A DNA stretch of 64,000 nt from Pseudoalteromonas luteoviolacea NCIMB 1944 (GTDB taxonomy: Bacteria; Pseudomonadota; Gammaproteobacteria; Enterobacterales; Alteromonadaceae). The stretch spans positions 103,040-167,039 of the forward strand of contig NZ_AUXS01000026.1 in the NCBI RefSeq assembly GCF_001625565.1. The letters are read 5' to 3'. The notes under the pieces were generated by a model that saw nothing but the letters and a program-made list of their open reading frames with translations, made no database searches and was not told the DNA's origin. Both the position numbers and the translations under genes were made by a program. Below are positions 23,288-32,200 of the stretch, piece after piece; position 1 is the stretch's first letter, and every line of letters begins with the position of its first letter.

Positions 23288-23385
23288 CCCCCGCATGAGC
23301 GGTGTAAAATGCCAAGCAAAATTTAGCGACGAAGAAGCGCAAGCCAAGCTTTTTTTGCACTCTTTATGTTCGATGCGTTTTTTAT
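23288..23385 (-). repeat. Degenerate attC site
   Basis: The core TTAGCGACGAAGAAGCGCAAGCC is intact, but the R'' end is only TTTTTTATGC. Confidence 0.6.
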
Positions 23386-23387
23386 GC

Positions 23388-23756
23388 TCACTCTGGATAG
23401 GAGCCTAGTTTTTTTAACCTCGCCCAAGATGGTGCCGCTAGGTTAGAATGATTAGAATATTGGCTTTCCGCAGATATAGACTGAGTTTCTTTGATTACAA
23501 TGGATTCTAGGAGGTCGTAATCTGAGTCTGATAGCTTACCCGACTTAGTGTGTACACCAATTTCCGGATAACAGTTATCGGTTGAATGGCTACAGACTGA
23601 CACTAGATAGAATTCAAAAACCCCATCGCTTTTCAGTGATAAGCTTTCTAGCTGAAGGCGAATTGCTTCTAAGCATGGAATAACAAACCTAAAGTCGTCA
23701 TATTTTGTTGAGTCTGAAAACTCAGAAAATAGAATCCCGTAACTTCTATCGTACAT
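23388..23756 (-). CDS. Hypothetical cassette protein
   Basis: A 122-residue soluble protein: RFVIPCLEAIRLQLESLSLK, GVFEFYLVSVCSHSTDN and a long Ser-rich helix (LLESIVIKETQSISAESQ). No signal peptide or membrane segment, and no family recognised. It is the right-most gene of the array that lies between attC cores. ATG at 23756. Confidence 0.6.
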   Translation of the reverse strand: MYDRSYGILFSEFSDSTKYDDFRFVIPCLEAIRLQLESLSLKSDGVFEFYLVSVCSHSTDNCYPEIGVHTKSGKLSDSDYDLLESIVIKETQSISAESQYSNHSNLAAPSWARLKKLGSYPE

Positions 23757-23786
23757 CTACGATGCTCCTAGAGAATACAACACCTT

Positions 23787-23877
23787 AATAATCGGCTAAG
23801 AATAGCAGACTAAACTAAGCGAAGAATAAGCGCAAGCAAGCTATTTTGCGCCCACAGTTTAATTGAATTGTAATAAT
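23787..23877 (-). repeat. Degenerate terminal attC
   Basis: CAACACCTTAAT R' side, AAGCGAAGAATAAGCGCAAGC core, AATTGTAAT R'' side. Last recognisable site of the array; no integrase follows. Confidence 0.6.
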
Positions 23878-23927
23878 GGCATTTAAAATTATAAGATACG
23901 TAGCACAGAGCAAAGGCCAAAACAAAT

Positions 23928-24440
23928 TCACTCCACCAGCGCCTTTCCAGGATCTAAATAAAACATCTTTTTCCAACCTTGTGTTTCTAGTGTAGCGCAC
24001 CAAGGCAGAGGGATTAGAGAAAGTATTGAATAATGCAGATGTGCGGGTTTGCCTTTGGCGTTACCAGTGTCGCCAAGTGTACCTATTGACTCTCCTGAAC
24101 TAAGCCACTGCCCTTGGGAGATTGAGTAACTTTGTAAGTGAGCATAGTAATGAATACGCCATTTTGGCCCAAGCACAGCCACAACTTTGCCACCTTTATT
24201 GGCCTGCCCGACAAAAAGCACAACACCACTCGACGCCGATAATACCTCTGTGCCTTTTTTACCAAATATGTCTATGCCTTTGTGCACCCCTGATGTGCCC
24301 CATGGTTCGTACCAGAAGGTGTTTTGGTGCCAATCATTTACAGTGGCACCACGTACAGGTATATGTAGAGATTGCGGGACCAGCCCCCCAATCACTATTG
24401 CAACTAATAGGGTTAAAAATACATATTTAAACAACTTCAA
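23928..24440 (-). CDS. M23 family metallopeptidase (LytM domain)
   Basis: A 170-residue exported or membrane-anchored peptidoglycan hydrolase. An N-terminal hydrophobic helix (about 5-22) precedes a LytM/M23 fold with its zinc ligands visible: HKGIDIFGKKGTEVLSA (His and Asp of HxxxD) and, near residue 137, AHLHYSI (HxH). The GDTGNAKGKPAHLH block is typical. Such enzymes cut peptide cross-links in the cell wall. It is divergent from the biosynthetic cluster and sits between it and the cassette array. Confidence 0.9.
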   Translation of the reverse strand: MKLFKYVFLTLLVAIVIGGLVPQSLHIPVRGATVNDWHQNTFWYEPWGTSGVHKGIDIFGKKGTEVLSASSGVVLFVGQANKGGKVVAVLGPKWRIHYYAHLQSYSISQGQWLSSGESIGTLGDTGNAKGKPAHLHYSILSLIPLPWCATLETQGWKKMFYLDPGKALVE

Positions 24441-24712
24441 ATGAATCTCCTTGAAAAAACCACCTTGTCACACATTTAAAAAAGCGAATAAATCTATTGC
24501 GCGTTTTGCACGAAAAGTAATAACTTAGCCGGTAACAAGCCTTTAAAAGTAGATTAAATACTAAAACTCCTTAAAAAGTGCTGAATATGCCTCTGATTAA
24601 ATTACAATCTAATAATCTTGTACTATACGATTTTGATTTATTCCTCCATTTTGCTTTCATAATTATGTATCACTATTTGCCATAATTAGCCGTAAACTCG
24701 CTTGGAATAGAT

Positions 24713-26200
24713 ATGCCGCACACACTAGATAAGGAAAACTTCCAATCATTTGGTGTCGTTTGTGAACAAAAAAATAACAATAAAAACCAAGAAAGTACTA
24801 AAAACACGAAAAGTAATGAGCCCACAGCCATTTTGCCATCCAGTCTTGGCTGTGCCAGTTTTCGCAAGGACTATGGTTTAAAATATGCCTACTTAGCTGG
24901 GGGCATGTATCGTGGTATTGCATCTAAAGAGCTAGTGACTGCCCTTGCTAATACTGGATTGATGGGTTTTTTAGGAACTGGCGGTAGAGCCATAAAAGAC
25001 ATTGAACATGATATTGTTCATATTCAAAAAACACTTGCTGAAGGCCAAGCTTATGGCATGAATTTGGTCGCTAATTTAGACTCGCCTGATATTGAGCTTG
25101 CCACTGTTGAGCTGTACTTAAAATACGGTATACGCTGTATTGAAGCGGCGGCATTTATCCGCATCACACCTGCGCTTGTGTTATATCGCCTTCAAGGCCT
25201 ATACCAAGACGCGCAAGGCATTGTGCGCTCTAGCAACAAAGTGATTGCCAAACTCTCGCGCCCCGAGGTTGCAAGTCACTTTTTAAGCCCTGCACCTATG
25301 CGGGTCGTGCAACAACTGCTCGAAGCGAACAAGATCACCACTGAGCAAGCGCAATTAAGCCAATCGGTATTTATGTGTGATGACATTTGCGTCGAAGCAG
25401 ACTCAGGAGGCCATACAGACAGAGGCTTACCTGCAGTGCTGCTCCCTTCAATACAAAGTCTGCGCAACCAAAAAGTTGCAGAATATGGCTTTGCTCATGT
25501 GCCTCGTGTAGGTCTTGGAGGTGGGATTGGTACGCCCAGCTCGGCAGCTGCTGCATTTATGATGGGCGCTGACTTTATTCTTACCGGTTCGATTAACCAA
25601 TGCACCGTCGAAGCTGGCACCTCAGACACAGTTAAAAATATGCTGCAAAACATCAATGTACAAGACACTGATTACGCTCCAGCTGGCGATATGTTTGAGT
25701 CGGGAGCCAAGGTACAAGTACTTAAAAAAGGTGTATTTTTTGCGGCTCGCGCTAACAAGCTATTTCAACTGTACCAGCAGTATGACTCACTCGATGCTTT
25801 GCCTGACAAGCTCAAAACCCAACTACAAGACAAATATTTCAACATGAGCTTTGATGCCATTTGGCGACAAACCAAAGCGTACTTGCTGGCAACTGGCCGC
25901 CCTGAAGATGTAACGCGTGCAGAGCAAGACAGCAAGTACAAAATGGCGCGGGTGTTTCGCTGGTATTTTGCCCACAGTATGAAACTGGCCTTCAGCGGTG
26001 ATGAACAAGCGCGAGTGAACTTTCAGGTACATACCGGCCCTGCCCTTGGTGCTTTTAACCAATGGGTGAAAGGCACAGAGCTGGAGTCATGGCAAAACCG
26101 TCACGTTGATAAGATTGCAGACAAACTGATGCGCGACACCGCTGAATTGATGAATGCCAAGGTTCGACAACTACTGGCAGCTAACCTCGCTTACAAATAA
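24713..26200 (+). CDS. PfaD-like FMN enoyl reductase (trans-ER)
   Basis: A 495-residue nitronate-monooxygenase-fold flavoprotein of the PfaD/PksE trans-ER type. It has LAGGMYRGIASKELVTALA near the start, the active-site block EADSGGHTD (about residues 228-236), GLGGGIGTPSSAAAAFMMGA, and the FMN-phosphate loop DFILTGSINQCTVEAGTSD. These enzymes act in trans on acyl-ACP and reduce an enoyl double bond formed by a DH domain. It is the first gene of the cluster; GGAATAG precedes the ATG at 24713. It pairs with the acyltransferase 14 bp downstream. No PUFA-synthase tandem ACPs are present, so a PUFA role is rejected. Confidence 0.9.
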   Translation: MPHTLDKENFQSFGVVCEQKNNNKNQESTKNTKSNEPTAILPSSLGCASFRKDYGLKYAYLAGGMYRGIASKELVTALANTGLMGFLGTGGRAIKDIEHDIVHIQKTLAEGQAYGMNLVANLDSPDIELATVELYLKYGIRCIEAAAFIRITPALVLYRLQGLYQDAQGIVRSSNKVIAKLSRPEVASHFLSPAPMRVVQQLLEANKITTEQAQLSQSVFMCDDICVEADSGGHTDRGLPAVLLPSIQSLRNQKVAEYGFAHVPRVGLGGGIGTPSSAAAAFMMGADFILTGSINQCTVEAGTSDTVKNMLQNINVQDTDYAPAGDMFESGAKVQVLKKGVFFAARANKLFQLYQQYDSLDALPDKLKTQLQDKYFNMSFDAIWRQTKAYLLATGRPEDVTRAEQDSKYKMARVFRWYFAHSMKLAFSGDEQARVNFQVHTGPALGAFNQWVKGTELESWQNRHVDKIADKLMRDTAELMNAKVRQLLAANLAYK

Positions 26201-26214
26201 AAAACGGAGTAGAT

Positions 26215-27327
26215 ATGAAAACATACATATTTCCGGGACAAGGATCACAATACGTCGGCATGGGCAAAAAGCTATTTGCTGAGTTTCCTACGTATACCGA
26301 GCAAGCAAGTGACTTACTGGGCTACTCAATTAGCGAGCTGTGCTTAGCAGATCCCAACAAGCAACTTAATCACACTCAATTTACTCAACCTGCGCTTTAC
26401 ACTGTCAGCGCCCTCGCCTTTTTACAGCAGCAGAAACAACAGGGTATAGCAGACTATTTAGCTGGTCACAGCTTAGGGGAGTACACAGCTCTGTTTGCCG
26501 CAGGTGCAATAAGTTTTGAGACCGGTTTAAAGCTGGTACAAAAACGCGGTGAGCTAATGAGTAATGCGGCCTCAGGCGCTATGGCGGCGGTGCTCAATAT
26601 TACTGAGTCTGAGTTAAAAAGCGTTTTACTAGACAACAACTTAGAGTCTATTGATATTGCTAATTTGAATGCGCCAGAGCAGATAGTGATATCCGGCCTT
26701 GCCGATGACATCACTCAAAGCCAACCCGGTATTGAACAACTAGGAGGCCGCTTTATCAAACTCAACACCAGTGGTGCTTTTCACTCTCGCTATATGGCCC
26801 CAGCTCAAGCTGAATTTGCTGACTTTATTCAAACCATCGAGTTTGCTCCCCTGCATACGCCAGTGATTGCTAATGTGACCGCAAAACCGTACCAAGCCGC
26901 AAACATCTCAAGACTTTTAATTGACCAAATTACCCAACCTGTACAGTGGACAAAAAGCATCGAATTTTTGCTCTCACAAGGTGATATGTGCTTTTTGGAA
27001 CTTGGCCCAAAAAAGGTCCTGACCAAACTAGTACAAACCATTGAGCAAAACTTTGCCAAAACCCCAATACTCAGCACAGTAACGAACTCTCAGGTCAATC
27101 ACCTAGTTGCCACACCGCAACAACAAGTGACACGCTGGAATAATACTTACCCAATTGGTACTGAGGTGATGGTAAAAGGCCAAACAACTCCGTGTAAAAC
27201 ACGCTCTCAAGCCACCTTACAGTTTGGTCACCGCCCTACAATTTATTTGCACGATTACAGCGGATACTTCCATTTAAATGACGTAAGTCCAGCAGTTATT
27301 AAGGCTCACATAGCGGCAACGGCTTAA
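26215..27327 (+). CDS. Trans-acting malonyl-CoA acyltransferase
   Basis: A 370-residue stand-alone acyltransferase that should load malonyl units onto the AT-less synthase downstream. The catalytic serine lies in GHSLGE (Ser86) and the FPGQGSQ start is intact; a GAFHSR motif with His190 indicates malonyl specificity, as in FabD. The AT core ends near residue 285. The last about 80 residues form an extra domain (RWNNTYPIGTEVMVKGQTTP, then IYLHDYSGYFHLNDVS) of unknown role. ATG at 26215 has GGAG six bases upstream and lies 14 bp after the reductase stop. Confidence 0.92.
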   Translation: MKTYIFPGQGSQYVGMGKKLFAEFPTYTEQASDLLGYSISELCLADPNKQLNHTQFTQPALYTVSALAFLQQQKQQGIADYLAGHSLGEYTALFAAGAISFETGLKLVQKRGELMSNAASGAMAAVLNITESELKSVLLDNNLESIDIANLNAPEQIVISGLADDITQSQPGIEQLGGRFIKLNTSGAFHSRYMAPAQAEFADFIQTIEFAPLHTPVIANVTAKPYQAANISRLLIDQITQPVQWTKSIEFLLSQGDMCFLELGPKKVLTKLVQTIEQNFAKTPILSTVTNSQVNHLVATPQQQVTRWNNTYPIGTEVMVKGQTTPCKTRSQATLQFGHRPTIYLHDYSGYFHLNDVSPAVIKAHIAATA

Positions 27328-27404
27328 AACAACATGAATAAATACACTGGCCTGAAAAAGGCCATCAACAGAATAAACATTAACAATACTTTTGGACCAC
27401 AGCG

Positions 27405-29147
27405 ATGAAATATTACATTGGCTTAGCAACCTCATTTCACGATCCTGCAATTGCGATCGTTAACGAAAAAGGCGAACTGATTTTCGCTGAAGACGCGGAA
27501 CGCTTTTTAGGCTACAAGCGCGGCTTATACTGTCTACCAGACAACCCTTACTACATTGAGGAAGTGCTCAAAACCCACTGCGCTGACTGCACTGAGTTAG
27601 TGATTGCCAAAACATGGAGCAAGGGCCGCGAAAAAAGCACCAATATTTTAGAAAATGTGGTTTTAAGTATTTTAGAAACCTTCTCATTTAATATCGACGT
27701 CAACACTCGCGATATTAAAGATCAATTCTACTTTGCTCGCGCCTCTCAAGCTGCTGCGGGCAGAACCCTGTCACGCTTTTTTGAAGCAGGTTGCCGTAAC
27801 TTTATTGTCGGCAACTACAGAACCAAAAAGCCTACCGATGTCCGCTATCACGATCACCATTTAACTCACGCAGCCAATGCGTGTTTTAACAGCCCGTACG
27901 ACGATGCAGCCTGTATCGTCGTAGATGGCATGGGTGAAAAAAGCAGTATTGCCTATTACAGCTATAAAAATGGCCAAATAAAGCCAGCTCCTATCAAGGT
28001 AAAACGCTCTTTTAAAAGTCTTGGACTGTTTTACACCATTATCTGTGAAAACCTTGGTTTTGACCCGCTAAAGGGAGAAGAGTGGAAAGTAATGGGTCTT
28101 GCTCCGTATGGTAAAAAAGACCAAAAGGTCTATGACTTACTACGCTCATCACTGCAAGTTAAAAACGGTAACTTTGCGGTGCCTAAAAACCTCAACGCCA
28201 TCATGAAAGAGATCAAAAGCATGGCAAGAGAGCCAGGTGAATCAGTTGAGCGCTATAAAGACTTTGCCTACACAGGCCAGCTGGTATTTGGCGAAATCTT
28301 CATGGATTTGATCAATGCAGCATATGACTATGCGCCATCTAAAAATCTCACAATTTCTGGTGGTTGTGCGCTGAATTCATCATTTATGGGCACAGCACTT
28401 GAGCGCTCTAAATTCGAAAATATTTTTGTGCCATCTGCGCCTGCTGACAACGGCAATGCCATTGGCGCTGCGTTTTTGAGCTATCAACAAGACAACCCAA
28501 ACTGGCAGCCGAGTAAAACTGTACAGTCCCCATACACAGGCTCCACAGTCAAACAAAAGTCGCTGCAAAAACTGGCGCAGTACGGCCATCTAAAAGCCAC
28601 AGATTATGGTGATGAAGTCTACAAGAAAACCGCTGAGTTTTTAGCCGAAGGTAAAATTATCGGTTGGGCACAGGGACGCGCAGAGTTTGGCCCTCGCTCT
28701 TTGGGTAACCGCTCAATCCTCGCAAATCCATGTTTGCCGGATATGAAAGACACCATCAACGCCCGGGTTAAGTTCAGAGAGGAATTCAGGCCTTTTGCAC
28801 CTTCCATCTTGCATGAATACGGCGATGAGTACTTTGAAAACTACCAAGAATCTCCTTACATGGAACGTACCTTGGTGTTTAAAGAAGCTGTGCGGGACAA
28901 AGTCCCAGCTGTGGTGCACGTTGATAATACGGGCCGTTTGCAGTCAGTGAAAAAAGAATGGAACGAACCTTACTACAACTTGATCAGTAGCTTTAAAGAG
29001 ATCACAGGCGTACCTGTGCTACTCAATACCAGCTTCAACATCATGGGTAAGCCCATTGTGCATTCTGTTGAAGACATGCTTGCGGTGTTCTTGATGTCAG
29101 GTATCGATGTGTTGGTGATCAATAACACCATCTACGAGAAAAACTAG
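27405..29147 (+). CDS. O-carbamoyltransferase (NodU/CmcH family)
   Basis: A 580-residue carbamoyltransferase. The N-terminal Kae1-like domain starts YIGLATSFHDPAIAIVNEKG and carries the metal-binding His cluster HDHHLTH (about residues 149-155) and VVDGMGE. The C-terminal YrdC-like part contains GWAQGRAEFGPRSLGNRSIL (about residues 415-434). Family members move a carbamoyl group from carbamoyl phosphate, via carbamoyl-AMP, to a hydroxyl on a natural product, so it should decorate the polyketide made by the next gene. Length is usual for the family. It begins 77 bp after the acyltransferase. Confidence 0.93.
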   Translation: MKYYIGLATSFHDPAIAIVNEKGELIFAEDAERFLGYKRGLYCLPDNPYYIEEVLKTHCADCTELVIAKTWSKGREKSTNILENVVLSILETFSFNIDVNTRDIKDQFYFARASQAAAGRTLSRFFEAGCRNFIVGNYRTKKPTDVRYHDHHLTHAANACFNSPYDDAACIVVDGMGEKSSIAYYSYKNGQIKPAPIKVKRSFKSLGLFYTIICENLGFDPLKGEEWKVMGLAPYGKKDQKVYDLLRSSLQVKNGNFAVPKNLNAIMKEIKSMAREPGESVERYKDFAYTGQLVFGEIFMDLINAAYDYAPSKNLTISGGCALNSSFMGTALERSKFENIFVPSAPADNGNAIGAAFLSYQQDNPNWQPSKTVQSPYTGSTVKQKSLQKLAQYGHLKATDYGDEVYKKTAEFLAEGKIIGWAQGRAEFGPRSLGNRSILANPCLPDMKDTINARVKFREEFRPFAPSILHEYGDEYFENYQESPYMERTLVFKEAVRDKVPAVVHVDNTGRLQSVKKEWNEPYYNLISSFKEITGVPVLLNTSFNIMGKPIVHSVEDMLAVFLMSGIDVLVINNTIYEKN

Positions 29148-29181
29148 CAACACGCGCCCTAAATCAACATTGATTTGGGGC

Positions 29182-29201
29182 GACCGCCAAGGTGGGCGGT
29201 C
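29182..29201 (+). terminator. GC-rich hairpin before the megasynthase gene
   Basis: GACCGCC (29182-29188) pairs with GGCGGTC (29195-29201). No T-run follows, so it may attenuate or stabilise the mRNA rather than stop it. It covers an alternative GTG start at 29192, which argues for the ATG at 29240. Confidence 0.5.
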
Positions 29202-29239
29202 ACTTTATAAGTTATACATCCGTTTTACTGAGACAAACC

Positions 29240-32200
29240 ATGAAAAACAAACAAGATACTATGGCCAAAACGCAATTAAACGCTCAACAAGATATTGCTA
29301 TTGTCGGAATATCGCTGCGCTTTCCCGGCGCAAGCAGCAAAGAGCAGTTTTGGCACAACTTAACAAATAAAGTAAGTAGTATCACAGAGATCCCAGCTGC
29401 GCGCTGGCGATGGCAAGATGACTTTGATCCAACCCCGAAAAAAGATGAACAAAAAATTGTCAGTAAATGGGGTGGATTCATTGATGATATTGACGGTTTT
29501 GATGCCGGATTTTTTGCCATTTCGCCTAAAGAAGCGCAAAGTATGGATCCACAACAACGCCTGAGCATGGAACTGGCGTGGCAATGTTTTGAAGATGCAG
29601 GTTTGTCTCCAAGCACCTTCAAAAACACTAAAACGGGTGTGTACTTAGGCTGCAGTAATACAGATTATCAAGAGCTTGCCACAGGCAATATTGACCCACA
29701 TTTTTTAACGGGCATGTCTACTGGGGTATTTGCCAATCGCATCTCCCACTATTTTAATTTCCAAGGGCCTAGCGAGACCGTAGATACTGCCTGTTCATCG
29801 TCATTAGTTGCACTACATAAAGCCATGAACGACTTCAATGCGGGTGAAATCAACGCAGCTCTGGTCGGTGGCGTCAACTTGCTTATCACTAAAAGTCGCT
29901 ATGTGTCATTCAGTAAGCTTGGTGTTTTATCGCCAAACGGACGCTGTAAAACCCTTGATGCCGACGCCGATGGTTATGTGCGTGGAGAAGGCGTAGGTAT
30001 GGTACTTCTAATGCCATTAGAGCGCGCTTTAAAAGAAAACCTCACTGTTTATGGCGTAGTTAAGGGCAGTAGCGTTGGTCATTCCGGCCACACCAATACC
30101 CTCACCTCACCAAGTCCATTTTCTCAATCTAGAGTGATCCAAGAAGCCATAGACAATGCTGGAATTCATAGTGATGATTTATCATACATCGAACTGCATG
30201 GCACTGGCACTCGACTCGGCGATCCAATCGAGATTCAAGGATTAAAACGCGCTTTTCGTGCAACCAAATCTAAAAATGCCGCCAGTGACAACACCTGCTA
30301 CCTCAGCACAGTAAAAACCAATATCGGTCATTTGGAATCAGCAGCGGGAATAGCAGGCATCATCAAGGTATTGTTGAGCCTTAAACATCAGCAAGTGCCA
30401 CCGCTGCAAAACTTTGCGACCTTAAACCCGAAGATCTCCCTCGATAAGTCGCCATTTCAATTGGCCACTGACTGTGTGCCTCTTAACCAAGATACCCCGC
30501 TTGTTGGTATCTCGTCATTTGGCTTTGCTGGGGTCAATGCCCATGTCATTTTACAATCACCACCTAAAAGAGTGACTCATTCAATCAAGCTCAATGCCCC
30601 TGTTGCCATTGTGTTGTCGGCTAAAAAGTCACAAGATTTGCTTGAGCGCGCCAAACAGCTAAGTACTTTTATTACCGCACAAAACTTACAAAACAATGTG
30701 CTGGCCGACTTGGCATATACCTTACAGGTCGGCCGTGAGAACATGACTCATCGCCTTGCCTTTACAGCTAATTCCATCGCTGAAATAACTAAACAACTCA
30801 ACTTATTTGTCGCAGGTAACGAGGCAAATTGGCAACAAGGTAAAGCAGATAAGGACAAAGCCAACACCTGTATTGAAGCAAACAATAAAAACCTCGTTGA
30901 CGTGCTAAGTCAATGGCTCACTGGTGTCGATGTCAATTGGACAACGCTTTACCAAAACGCTTTGCCAAATAGGCTTGCCCTACCCGGCTACCCATTTAAC
31001 CCAAAGCCGTACTGGATTGAATCAAAAAAAGAAGAGACAAAAGCAACGCTGTTGCACCCGCTTGTGCATAAAGCACTGCCAGCTTTTGATGAGCTACTCT
31101 TTAGTTCAACTCTTAGTGGTGACGAGTTCTTTTTGGCTGACCACCAAATAAACGGTGAGCGAATATTACCCGGGGTCTGCACCTTAGAAATGGTCCATGC
31201 CGCAATCTCGCTGTCTCATGATTTAGATGAGTCGCACAGCATTCAAATAGAAAACGTCAAATGGCTGCGGCCGATCAACTTCACCTTAGCAACAAAAGAA
31301 CAAAGAACCGTTTATCTATCACTTTGGGAAGCTAACAATATAATTCAGTTTGAAGTGTGGCAAAAACACGATGGCACACAGCTAGTGTGTGCGTCTGGAG
31401 AGGTTTGCATCTCGCAGCAAGCTTTACCTAATGCCCAGTTTGAACAGACCACCGAATTTGATACTGAGTTTACCCCTTCAGATATCTACACAACGTTTAA
31501 AAACATGGGGGTAGAATATGGTTCAAGCTTTCAGGGACTTCAGCAATTAAGCAAGCAAGGCACGACAGTAACGGCCAAAGTCAGGGTACCGGAATCTTGT
31601 TGTCAAGGTTTTAGCCTGACTCCCGCTTTAATGGATGCTGCGTTGCAGTCGCTACTCTTATTCTCTGAGCAGCAAAACGCGGCTCTGCCGTTTGCCACAG
31701 AACAAGTCAGTTATTACAACGCCAACCCATTAAGCCAAGTCCAACACAATGAGATATGGGTAAAGGCCACGCAATTAAGCACAAACACTGACAGCACACA
31801 AAAGTGTGACCTAGATATTTTCGCTCCAGATGGCAGTTTATTAGTTCGCATTAAAGGCTTTTCTACCCGAGATGTGCCAATGAGTGCTTTAAAACCGAGC
31901 CAACAAAACGCACAAAAACTACTAACGTTAACGCCATGCTGGCAAGCCATAACGCCTGATCTTGCGCAGTCAATTGGTACGCGCTCGCTCTACTTTGGTC
32001 CACAAGCATTAAAACCAGACTGGCTAGAAGCGTGCACTGACGCCTCTGTTGACCAGCTACTTTGGATTGCAAAAGAGGAATACGCCCAACCGCGGAACCT
32101 GTTTAGGCAGTTGAAGCAACTACTTGCACAAGGGTTTGCCAACAAGCCGTTATCAATCACCTTGGTGACAGAAAATACTCAAGCAGTTTTTGACCAAAAT

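Noticed and set aside
24713..27327. PUFA synthase (pfa) cluster
   Set aside because: The PfaD-like gene suggested it, but there are no tandem ACPs, no PfaA/PfaC-type KS-CLF or FabA-like double DH, and the next genes are a carbamoyltransferase and a modular PKS-NRPS.
29192..29239. GTG start for the megasynthase
   Set aside because: It would put the start inside a GC-rich hairpin with no ribosome site; ATG at 29240 or 29261 fits better before the KS.
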